Assembly (NCBI GenBank): GCA_944364005.1
Contig: CALVVW010000034.1
Location: 1-17,824 of the forward strand
DNA from: an uncultured Bacilli bacterium
Lineage (GTDB): Bacteria > Bacillota_I > Bacilli_A > RF39 > UBA660
Length of the DNA stretch: 17,824 nucleotides
Reading direction: 5' to 3'
The notes beneath the pieces were generated by a model that saw only the letters and a program-made list of their open reading frames with translations, ran no database searches and had not been told where the DNA came from. Numbering within the stretch: position 1 is the stretch's first letter; every line of letters starts with the position of its first letter. Of the stretch, positions 1-6,002 are shown one piece after another. Position numbers and translations under genes: made by a program.

Positions 1-55
1 CCGTCATACTTATGGATGTGAAAACCCTTGTTATAATATGCCTAAACTCAATCGT

Positions 56-93
56 ATAATTTTAACTTATTTTATAAAATAAGTTAAAATTAT
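56..93. repeat. 38-bp perfect AT-rich palindrome
   Basis: Bases 56-93 read identically on both strands (a TAACTTA core with TTTATAAA at the centre). A promoter-like extended -10 (TG at 29-30, TATAAT at 32-37) lies just upstream. There is no clear T-run after the palindrome on either strand, so it is not a standard intrinsic terminator, although it could form a long A/U hairpin. I see no gene in 1-185; the rest of this stretch holds only this palindrome and the promoter of the next gene. Confidence 0.6.
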
Positions 94-129
94 TATACTA
101 ATAAACTGATGATTTGCAACTTCATCAAT

Positions 130-158
130 TTACTAATTAGTATTATACGTGCTATAAT
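130..158 (+). promoter_or_regulatory. Promoter of the AAA+ ATPase gene
   Basis: The -35 is TTACTA at 130-135, the spacer is 17 bp, and the -10 is a perfect TATAAT at 153-158 preceded by TGC, which makes it an extended -10. The AAGGAGG ribosome binding site at 172-178 and ATG at 186 follow. Confidence 0.65.
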
Positions 159-185
159 AAGAAAAGAAAAGAAGGAGGAAACTAA

Positions 186-1160
186 ATGAATGAGGCCTTA
201 AAAAGTACAGAACCTTTTGATATAAAAAAGAAACGTATTAGTATCCTAGAAAATTATGGGGAAAATTTCCAAGAAAAGGATTACATCACAAATCCTGCCA
301 TTGGTCGTGATGAACAAATTAAACAGTTAATACTAATATTATTAACACCAGATAAATCTGCTGTATTAATTGGTAAACCAGGTGTTGGTAAAACTGCAAC
401 GGTAGAAGGACTAGCTTATAGAATTCAAAAAGGATTAGTCCCAGATGTTTTAAAGGGTTACCAAGTAATTAAGGTAAACACTTCAGCTTTACTTGGTGTA
501 GATCCAGTAACAGGAGAAGCAAAGATTCAAACATTAATTGATGAATTAAAGAGCAAATCTAAACTGATTTTATTTATCGATGAGATTCATACGTTAATGG
601 GAACCAAAGGAGAAGCACTAGATTTTGCTAATATGTTTAAACCAGCCCTAGACCGTGGTGATATTAAAGTAATAGGTGCAACGACAACAGAAGAATATGA
701 AAGATACATCCTACGTGATAAAGCCTTTGTTAGACGTTTCCAAAAAGTAGAAATAAATGAACCAACGAGAGAAGAAAATATTCAAATATTAGTAGGAACC
801 CTTCCAAAAATAGAAAAAAGAACAGGTGCCAAAATGATGTATTCTCCCTTTATTCAAAGAAAAATGATGGAATTTATTACAGATATCACTAGTGAATATA
901 AAAGAATTTACGAAATTGGTTCACGTTATCCAGATGTTTCTCTAACAATCGTGCAACAAGCGTTCTCTAATGCTTTATTTGATAATAGAAGAGAAGTAAA
1001 TGTATTAGATTTTAGAAAAGCAATTGTCAACAGTAAAAATATTTACCAAGATGTAATTAATAAAGCAATGCCAGAATTTGATAAAATATTTAAAGATGAG
1101 ATTGCTAACTGTAAAAATACAACCAATATATATGACACACTAGATACCTTACCAGAATAG
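186..1160 (+). CDS. Single-domain AAA+ ATPase related to ClpA/ClpB D1
   Basis: This is a 324-aa AAA+ ATPase. Walker A is GKPGVGKT (G63-T70). Walker B is the hydrophobic run ending D132-E133, followed by I-H as in ClpA/ClpB/ClpC D1 modules. A sensor-1-like GATTTEEY lies at 164-171 and arginine-finger candidates are R183/R184 in the AFVRRFQKV context. The family uses ATP hydrolysis to unfold or thread proteins. The whole gene corresponds to roughly one D1 module plus its small helical lid. It has no Clp N-domain, no coiled-coil M-domain and no second AAA module, so it is much shorter than ClpB (about 850 aa) or ClpC. An AAGGAGG site sits at 172-178, so the ATG at 186 is well supported. The gene is monocistronic, with its own promoter and a terminator overlapping its stop codon. 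No protease or substrate partner is adjacent, so the cellular role is unknown; the family call is firm. Confidence 0.88.
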   Translation: MNEALKSTEPFDIKKKRISILENYGENFQEKDYITNPAIGRDEQIKQLILILLTPDKSAVLIGKPGVGKTATVEGLAYRIQKGLVPDVLKGYQVIKVNTSALLGVDPVTGEAKIQTLIDELKSKSKLILFIDEIHTLMGTKGEALDFANMFKPALDRGDIKVIGATTTEEYERYILRDKAFVRRFQKVEINEPTREENIQILVGTLPKIEKRTGAKMMYSPFIQRKMMEFITDITSEYKRIYEIGSRYPDVSLTIVQQAFSNALFDNRREVNVLDFRKAIVNSKNIYQDVINKAMPEFDKIFKDEIANCKNTTNIYDTLDTLPE

Positions 1161-1171
1161 GTATCTTTTTT
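1142..1171 (+). terminator. Intrinsic terminator overlapping the ATPase stop codon
   Basis: An 8-bp stem (1142-1149 AGATACCT with 1159-1166 AGGTATCT) has a 9-nt loop that includes the start of the TAG stop codon (1158-1160). It is followed by a T-run through 1171. Confidence 0.8.
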
Positions 1172-1176
1172 CTTGT

Positions 1177-1205
1177 TTACTTAAGAAACATAATTTTGTT
1201 ATAAT
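1177..1205 (+). promoter_or_regulatory. glmS promoter
   Basis: The -35 is TTACTT at 1177-1182, the spacer is 17 bp, and the -10 is TATAAT at 1200-1205 with upstream TGT (extended -10). Transcription would begin around 1212 and run into the glmS ribozyme. Confidence 0.65.
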
Positions 1206-1245
1206 AAGTATAGAATGAATACTAGAAAGGAGAAAAATTCATTTA

Positions 1246-1375
1246 AGCGCCTGGACTTTTATAGTTGACGAGGACAGTAGTGATCGAAAAATTCGGCGGA
1301 TGCTACTGCGGATATGTGGTTCGTTAGATATATAGCAAAAAGTAAAATCAAGATTATAACAAAGGATATATCACC
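1246..1375 (+). ncRNA. glmS ribozyme (GlcN6P-activated self-cleaving riboswitch)
   Basis: The conserved glmS ribozyme blocks are present in order. AGCGCCTGGACT at 1246-1257 contains the cleavage site between A1246 and G1247. GTTGACGAGG at 1264-1273 follows. A P2 stem CAGTAG/CTACTG encloses GATCGA and TTCGGCGGATG. Downstream, P3/P4-like pairings include a GTAAAATC/GATTATAAC arm. In this known class, glucosamine-6-phosphate acts as a cofactor for self-cleavage of the mRNA, which lowers glmS expression when the product is abundant. The position directly upstream of glmS confirms the call. P1 is unusually short, only about four base pairs (GACT/AGTT), compared with the long P1 of the Bacillus examples I know. 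The 3' boundary is approximate. Confidence 0.93.
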
Positions 1376-1403
1376 ACAATTATTTTTAGCATGGAGGAAA
1401 AAT

Positions 1404-3176
1404 ATGTGTGGAATTATAGGATATATTGGAGAAAAAAATCCAGTAGATATTTTAATTAATGGATTAAAAAGCCTAGAGTATAGAGGATACGATTCAGCAG
1501 GAATCGCCTTAAAAAATAACGACCAGATAGAAGTTATCAAAAGTATTGGAAAGATTGTAAACTTAGAAGAAAAAATAAAAAATATGGAAGTAATTCCAAG
1601 TAATTTAGGAATTGCTCATACAAGATGGGCAACGCATGGAAAGCCAAGCGAAAAAAATGCTCATCCTCATACCATAGGTAAAATTACACTAGTTCATAAT
1701 GGTATTATTGAAAATGCCGAAGAGCTAAGAGAAAAATTAAAAAAAGCGGGAGTAACTTTTAATAGTGAAACAGATACCGAAGTAGTGGCAGCATTAATAA
1801 ATAAATACTATGAAAAAAATCCTGTAGAAGCAATTGATAAGGCCTTAAAAGAAGTAAAAGGATCATATGCCCTAGGAATACTTTTCCAAGGAGATAATGA
1901 TTTATATGCAGTAAGAAAAGATTCTCCTTTAATTGTAGGACTTGGTAAAGAGGAAAACTTTATTGCGAGTGATATTGCCGCAATCATTGATTATACAAAT
2001 AAATATATATTACTAGAAGAAGGAGAAATTGCTCATATTACCAAGGATAAAGTTGAAGTAACAAAAGATGGAAAAATAGTAGAAAAACAAGTACATGAAA
2101 CAGATTTAGAGCGGGATGCTAAAGATAAAAATGGCTATGACCATTATATGTTAAAAGAAATTATGGAAGAGCCAGTAGTATTAGAAAAAACGTTTAAGCC
2201 ATACCTAGAACAGTTAGATAAGTTACCTGACTTAACAAAATATGAAGAAATTCATATTGTAGCTTGTGGATCAGCAATGTATGCCGGAATGATAGGAAAA
2301 ACACTTTTAGAAGAGTATGCAAATACGAAAGTAGAAATTGATGTCGCAAGTGAATATCGATATAAAAATATTATCTATGATAGAAAAACACTAGTAATAT
2401 TAATTTCTCAATCAGGAGAAACAGCAGACACGATTGCTGCTATGCGAAAAGCAAAAGACCATAAAGTAGAAACTCTTGCTATTGTCAATGTCAAAACATC
2501 AACGATTGCAAGAGAAAGTGATGAAAAGATATTTATAGAAGCAGGACCAGAAATCGCAGTCGCAACAACCAAAGCATATATATTACAAGTAGGTATTATG
2601 GCACTACTTGCCTATAAGACAGCCCTAGAAAAAGGACTAGTAAAAGAAGAACATAAGGTATTAGAAGAAGCAGAAAAATTACCTAGACTAATTAAAGAAG
2701 TACTAGATAGAAGAGAAGAATATCAAAAAATAGCAAAAGAGATTTACACCTCAGAAGACATCTTCTTTATTGGTAGAAAAATAGACTATGCGACATCCAT
2801 GGAGGGAAGTCTAAAGCTAAAAGAAGTATCTTACATTCATAGTGAGGCTTATCAAGCAGGAGAATTAAAACACGGAACAATCTCCCTAATAGAAGATGGA
2901 ATGCCAGTATTTGCAATCGTAACAGATGAGACTATTAAAGATAAAACTGTATCTAATATTGAAGAAGTAAAATCTCGAGGAGCAAAGACAATTATTATTA
3001 GTAATGAAACTTGGCAAAATCAAAAACTACAAGTAGTAGTACCAAAAATAAGTCCATATTTCCAACCAATATTAATTGTACCAACTCTACAACTAATCGC
3101 TTATGAAACTGCAAAATTAAGAGGTTGTGATATTGATAAACCAAAGAACCTTGCGAAAAGTGTAACAGTAGAGTAG
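1404..3176 (+). CDS. glmS: Glutamine--fructose-6-phosphate aminotransferase (isomerizing)
   Basis: GlmS converts fructose-6-phosphate and glutamine to glucosamine-6-phosphate and glutamate, the first committed step toward UDP-GlcNAc for peptidoglycan; it is a cytosolic dimer. At 590 aa it has the usual length. The N-terminal class II glutamine amidotransferase domain begins MCGIIGYIG, with Cys2 as nucleophile after Met removal. RGYDSAGIA lies at 27-35, HTRWATHG begins at H72, and NGIIEN and SETDTEVVA follow. Two SIS sugar-isomerase domains come next, with VACGSAMYAG from V286, ISQSGETADT, EIAVATTKAY, and the C-terminal DKPKNLAKSVTVE signature. The start at 1404 is fixed by this N-terminus and by GGAGG at 1393-1397. 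An in-frame upstream ATG at 1314 lies inside the ribozyme and is not used. Expression should be controlled by the upstream ribozyme. No terminator lies directly after the stop; the next promoter begins at the very next base. Confidence 0.98.
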   Translation: MCGIIGYIGEKNPVDILINGLKSLEYRGYDSAGIALKNNDQIEVIKSIGKIVNLEEKIKNMEVIPSNLGIAHTRWATHGKPSEKNAHPHTIGKITLVHNGIIENAEELREKLKKAGVTFNSETDTEVVAALINKYYEKNPVEAIDKALKEVKGSYALGILFQGDNDLYAVRKDSPLIVGLGKEENFIASDIAAIIDYTNKYILLEEGEIAHITKDKVEVTKDGKIVEKQVHETDLERDAKDKNGYDHYMLKEIMEEPVVLEKTFKPYLEQLDKLPDLTKYEEIHIVACGSAMYAGMIGKTLLEEYANTKVEIDVASEYRYKNIIYDRKTLVILISQSGETADTIAAMRKAKDHKVETLAIVNVKTSTIARESDEKIFIEAGPEIAVATTKAYILQVGIMALLAYKTALEKGLVKEEHKVLEEAEKLPRLIKEVLDRREEYQKIAKEIYTSEDIFFIGRKIDYATSMEGSLKLKEVSYIHSEAYQAGELKHGTISLIEDGMPVFAIVTDETIKDKTVSNIEEVKSRGAKTIIISNETWQNQKLQVVVPKISPYFQPILIVPTLQLIAYETAKLRGCDIDKPKNLAKSVTVE

Positions 3177-3204
3177 TTGACAAAACAAAAATATAAGGTA
3201 TAAT
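3177..3204 (+). promoter_or_regulatory. Strong consensus promoter after glmS
   Basis: TTGACA (3177-3182) starts one base after the glmS stop codon. The spacer is 16 bp and TATAAT is at 3199-3204, so both hexamers match the sigma-A consensus perfectly. This is the best -35/-10 pair in the window, and it drives the short leader region before the acetyltransferase block. Confidence 0.8.
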
Positions 3205-3214
3205 ATTGACAAAA

Positions 3215-3325
3215 GAAAGGAGTGTGATGAACATGGTAAAATCAATGAAGAACAATAATATCAATAGAATAAATAGTGGAGGAATCACACTTCTTTTCAT
3301 CGTATAAAAATATTTTTAGTGTGAT
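3215..3325 (+). promoter_or_regulatory. Leader RNA with competing pairings
   Basis: Segment 1 (3215-3228, covering the leader ribosome binding site and the ATG at 3227) can pair with segment 2 (3284-3297, the end of the leader ORF) over 14 bp with two G-U pairs. Segment 3 (AGTGTGAT, 3318-3325) is a second copy of the core of segment 1 and can pair with segment 2 (ATCACACT, 3284-3291) instead. The two pairings are mutually exclusive, as in attenuators. I see no convincing anti-terminator that overlaps the downstream terminator stem, so the mechanism is open. Confidence 0.45.
3233..3307 (+). CDS. Candidate 24-codon leader peptide
   Basis: A short ORF, ATG 3233 to TAA 3305-3307, begins about 28 bases after the strong promoter and has a good ribosome binding site (AAAGGAG, 3216-3222; 10 bases before the ATG). 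An in-frame ATG at 3227 is closer to it. The peptide is Asn-rich and basic at first (KSMKNNNINRIN), then ends SGGITLLFIV. It does not resemble any protein I know and is too short for a membrane toxin. Its ribosome binding site can pair with its own 3' end, and an intrinsic terminator follows before the next gene. This is the layout expected of a regulatory leader ORF, but translation is inferred, not shown. Confidence 0.4.
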   Translation: MVKSMKNNNINRINSGGITLLFIV

Positions 3326-3327
3326 GG

Positions 3328-3352
3328 GACTCTCTATTTAGAGAGTCTTTTT
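3328..3352 (+). terminator. Intrinsic terminator/attenuator before the GNAT block
   Basis: An 8-bp stem GACTCTCT (3328-3335) / AGAGAGTC (3340-3347) with loop ATTT is followed by five Ts (3348-3352). It lies between the strong promoter at 3177 and the gene at 3371. No promoter is visible between it and that gene, so the operon must be transcribed by read-through. It would also end glmS transcripts. Confidence 0.85.
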
Positions 3353-3370
3353 GTTTATGGAGGAGATAAA

Positions 3371-3838
3371 ATGAGTATAAATTTAGAAAGAGTAACAATA
3401 GATAAAAAAGATACCTTATATAGATTATTACAATATTCTTTATTTGAAGAAAGTCTAACAGATGGTAATGAAATGAACGAGGATGCCATATTTGAATATA
3501 AATATTTTGATAATTATTTTACAGATAACAATAGAGACGTCTTTTTTATTAGAGAACAAGAATCAAATAAATTGTTAGGGTTTGTCATGATTAATACTTA
3601 TATGCAGCATATCAAAGAAGGACATAGTATTGCAGAATTTATGGTAATTCCCAAATATAGAAGAAATAAGATAGGAAAAAAAGTAGCTTTTATGTGTTTT
3701 GATTTATATCAAGGAGCCTGGGAAGTATCACCATCGAAAGGAAATGAAATAGCTTATAATTTTTGGAAAAGAGTAATCGATGAATATACCAATAAAAATA
3801 ATGATTTTAAGAACGGAATATTTAGTTTTAAAAGGTAA
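3371..3838 (+). CDS. GNAT-family N-acetyltransferase (COG5628-like)
   Basis: This 155-aa protein has a GNAT fold pattern: a central strand LLGFVMI and then the acetyl-CoA pyrophosphate-binding motif A region EFMVIPKYRRNKIGKKVA (R/Q-x-x-G-x-G/A type, here R-N-K-I-G-K). The C-terminal part WEVSPSKGNEIAYNFWKRVI matches the usual acyl-CoA/acceptor side of predicted acetyltransferases of this group. Such enzymes transfer acetyl from acetyl-CoA to an amine of a small molecule, peptide or protein; the acceptor here is unknown. GGAGGAG at 3359-3365 supports the ATG at 3371. It is the first full gene after the leader/terminator region and is followed after 3 bases by another GNAT gene, so the two are surely co-transcribed. 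Confidence 0.85.
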   Translation: MSINLERVTIDKKDTLYRLLQYSLFEESLTDGNEMNEDAIFEYKYFDNYFTDNNRDVFFIREQESNKLLGFVMINTYMQHIKEGHSIAEFMVIPKYRRNKIGKKVAFMCFDLYQGAWEVSPSKGNEIAYNFWKRVIDEYTNKNNDFKNGIFSFKR

Positions 3839-3841
3839 GAT

Positions 3842-4357
3842 ATGTTAAGTTTATATATTCCAGAGCTAAAAGATTATTGGTATGAAGAAAATTTATTAAG
3901 CGATAAAGGCACAATGAATTATAATGCAGGGTATGATGTATCATATTCTGGATATCATTATGAAACAGGTTGTATTGATTTTAAAGAAGAAAAATGGAAG
4001 AAAAAATTTAATAAAAGAAAAGAAAAAAATACTTTTTTTGCTTATTTAAAAGAGAATATAAAAAATGAGTTTGTAGGATATGTAAACTATCAATATAATG
4101 AAAAAGATAATAGGTATGAATGTGGTATTGTAATAGAAAAATCAAAAAGAAAAAAAGGCTATGCCAAAGAAGGGTTAAAACTACTATGTAATTATGCAAA
4201 AGAACAAGGGATAAATAGTCTATATGACAATTTTGAAATAAATAGAGAAAATACATTAAAAGTATTCGAAAGTGTTGGATTTAAAGTAATAGAAAAAACT
4301 ACTTGGAAAAAGTTTAATAAAGAAGTAGAAGGAGTAATTGTAAAAATAAATTTATAA
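3842..4357 (+). CDS. GNAT-family N-acetyltransferase
   Basis: This is a 171-aa protein. The C-terminal half is a clear GNAT domain: NEFVGYVNYQYNE, then motif A ECGIVIEKSKRKKGYAKEGLKLLCNYA with R-K-K-G-Y-A as the CoA-binding turn. NRENTLKVFESVGFKVIEK follows as the typical N-x-x-x-x-x-x-F-x-x-x-G-F motif. This resembles RimJ/RimL-type acetyltransferases. The N-terminal 60 residues are rich in Tyr and Asp and are less typical. The start lies 3 bases after the preceding stop, with AAAAGG inside the end of that gene as a weak ribosome binding site, so translation may be coupled. The acceptor substrate cannot be read from the sequence. Confidence 0.82.
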   Translation: MLSLYIPELKDYWYEENLLSDKGTMNYNAGYDVSYSGYHYETGCIDFKEEKWKKKFNKRKEKNTFFAYLKENIKNEFVGYVNYQYNEKDNRYECGIVIEKSKRKKGYAKEGLKLLCNYAKEQGINSLYDNFEINRENTLKVFESVGFKVIEKTTWKKFNKEVEGVIVKINL

Positions 4358-4370
4358 AAGAGGTGATAAC

Positions 4371-5210
4371 ATGAATAAAGAAAAATACATAGAATATGCA
4401 AAAAACACTTTTAAAGGGAAAGCCTTAGAATTAGTGTTAAATAATATTGAGTTATTTTATAAAAATGAAGAAATAAAGAAAAATAAATATCATGTAGGAG
4501 AAGAAGTAAAACTAAAAAAAGGAACTTATATGCACGGGATACCAGGATTGCTAGATAATTTTGATTGGATAGTAGAACATGGCTTTGTTGCAATTGATTT
4601 TACAGGAAATAGTGAAGGTAAAAATAAAATAAAAAATAGTATTGGTATGTGGAACATACAAGAAGATATCTTACTAAAAGATTATATTATTAATTACAGT
4701 GGAGTAACAATTACTTATACTATTGGTAGAGGACCAGGTTCGAAAGAAGTGTCTAAAATGATTCCATATCACAAATTTGATGAAGAAACGGAAAAGATAA
4801 ATAATGATGAAAACATTTGGACCTACTGGGCAGAAAAGACAAAAGAAGTAACGTTTTTACCAAGTCTAGTATCAGATAAAAGACAGATTGCTTTTATTTT
4901 AAATATGGAAAGTGATTATGCAAAAGGAATGATAAAAGCAGATGTTTGGAATACGGAATTAGACGAAGAAACATTAAAAGAGTTTCTAGATTATCGCTAT
5001 TATCCAAAATTTTTAGAGTTAAGATTTAATAAAGATGCAACAACTACAGATAGAGAATCAGCTATTATATTTGGACTACCTTCTTCTTTAATAGAAGGAG
5101 TATTAGTAGGAAGAAAATTAGAAGAAGACAAAGACTCTCTAAAACATATAAAAGAAAAATTGAGAGATTGTTATATATGTAATATCGATGGTAAAATAAT
5201 TGTGGAATGA
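4371..5210 (+). CDS. Unrecognised protein, possibly ADP-ribosyltransferase-like
   Basis: A 279-aa soluble protein I do not recognise by name. It has no signal peptide or membrane span. Two features recall the ADP-ribosyltransferase fold. One is an early KKGTYMHG (H55) followed by a G-F-V-A-I-D-F strand. The other is a late acidic segment DRESAIIFGLP (E229) followed by SSLIEGVLVG, similar to the Glu strand and the following I-x-G-I-x-V strand of that superfamily. This is pattern matching only. AGAGGTGA right upstream makes the ATG at 4371 certain. It is separated by 13 bases from the preceding GNAT gene and sits in the same operon. The stop is TGA, showing that TGA is not read as Trp here. Alternatively it is an uncharacterised family without enzyme activity. 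Confidence 0.7.
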   Translation: MNKEKYIEYAKNTFKGKALELVLNNIELFYKNEEIKKNKYHVGEEVKLKKGTYMHGIPGLLDNFDWIVEHGFVAIDFTGNSEGKNKIKNSIGMWNIQEDILLKDYIINYSGVTITYTIGRGPGSKEVSKMIPYHKFDEETEKINNDENIWTYWAEKTKEVTFLPSLVSDKRQIAFILNMESDYAKGMIKADVWNTELDEETLKEFLDYRYYPKFLELRFNKDATTTDRESAIIFGLPSSLIEGVLVGRKLEEDKDSLKHIKEKLRDCYICNIDGKIIVE

Positions 5211-5226
5211 AAAAAGTAGGTGCAAA

Positions 5227-5982
5227 ATGGAAGAACCAAAACTATATATAAAAACGAAAGCAGAAGTCACTGGAGAAGATGACACAGTATTAAGAAAAGC
5301 ATTAAAAGATATTGCAATGATAAGTGATTTAGAATATCTGAATGAGAATTGGATTAGTGCAACAATTAATAAGAATATAGCCATTACTGTAAGAGAAACC
5401 GATGTGGCATTTAAATTAACTGGAATTGATTATGATACTATAATGCTAGATGGAGTAAAAGAAGTGAAATATCCGGTAGAAGGTATCACAGATAAAGAAC
5501 TATTAAGACAAGAAATAGAATATGAAAATAGTATCTTTGATTTAGAAGAATTTTACAGTAAATCTTTAGATGCAGCAGCAATAGTAATTACAAAAGACAG
5601 AATGATAAGTGTTTACTCTTGGGTAGATCATAATAAAGCTGTTTTAAATATTTACAATTATTTATATGATAAAGATCCGAAAGAATCAAAATGGGAGGAA
5701 CCTGTTTGGCAATACGAAGCCCTAGAAAAGGGAAATATAATTGTTCAGTTATGCGATAAGTACACTGTTCCAGTTTGGTTACCAGCAGGAATGAATGATT
5801 ATCAGTATGATACACTAATGGGATTAGTGGATAATTTAAAAGAGATAGATGAAAGAGGTTCCTATGAAATTGAGTTAGCACTAGATAATAATGGCAGTGG
5901 AACTCCAATTAAAGATGCAAAAGATAAAATTAATGCGATTTGTAAAGAAAAAGGCTTATATGATGTTCCAAAAACAAAATAA
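5227..5982 (+). CDS. Hypothetical acidic protein
   Basis: This is a 251-aa acidic, soluble protein with no motif I recognise. It looks like an alpha/beta protein. The middle contains AAAIVITKDRMISVYSW and later VPVWLPAGMNDYQYDTLMGLV, a stretch of strand-turn-helix character. The ATG at 5227 is preferred, with a modest AGGTG at 5218-5222. A TTG at 5200 is in frame but would overlap the upstream gene and has no good ribosome binding site. It follows the previous gene by 16 bases and belongs to the same operon. No cysteine pair, metal site or nucleotide-binding loop is evident. Function unknown; the gene itself is well supported by its length and codon pattern, which match its neighbours. Confidence 0.7.
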   Translation: MEEPKLYIKTKAEVTGEDDTVLRKALKDIAMISDLEYLNENWISATINKNIAITVRETDVAFKLTGIDYDTIMLDGVKEVKYPVEGITDKELLRQEIEYENSIFDLEEFYSKSLDAAAIVITKDRMISVYSWVDHNKAVLNIYNYLYDKDPKESKWEEPVWQYEALEKGNIIVQLCDKYTVPVWLPAGMNDYQYDTLMGLVDNLKEIDERGSYEIELALDNNGSGTPIKDAKDKINAICKEKGLYDVPKTK

Positions 5983-6002
5983 AAAGCTTTCTAAGTTAAG
6001 TA

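Noticed and set aside
1314..1403. 30-residue N-terminal extension of GlmS from an upstream in-frame ATG
   Set aside because: It lies inside the glmS ribozyme, and GlmS must begin with Met-Cys so that Cys becomes the N-terminal nucleophile. A good ribosome binding site precedes 1404.
1259..1540. 93-residue minus-strand ORF
   Set aside because: Overlaps the ribozyme and the start of glmS on the other strand, has no ribosome binding site, and shows only the hydrophobic bias of an antisense AT-rich frame.
2998..3300. 100-residue minus-strand ORF over the end of glmS and the leader
   Set aside because: Antisense shadow, Leu/Phe-rich from reversed Lys/Glu codons. No promoter or ribosome binding site was seen.
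3233..3307. Type I toxin peptide
   Set aside because: The ORF has a strong promoter and 5'-3' RNA pairing, but the peptide is polar for two thirds of its length and lacks a membrane-spanning segment. No antisense RNA promoter was seen.
3215..3352. T-box or other known riboswitch
   Set aside because: No T-box sequence or specifier-loop architecture, and no match to any riboswitch core I know. It is better described as a leader ORF with competing stems.
5200..5226. TTG start for the 5227 gene
   Set aside because: It overlaps the end of the upstream gene and has no ribosome binding site, whereas the ATG at 5227 has an AGGTG.
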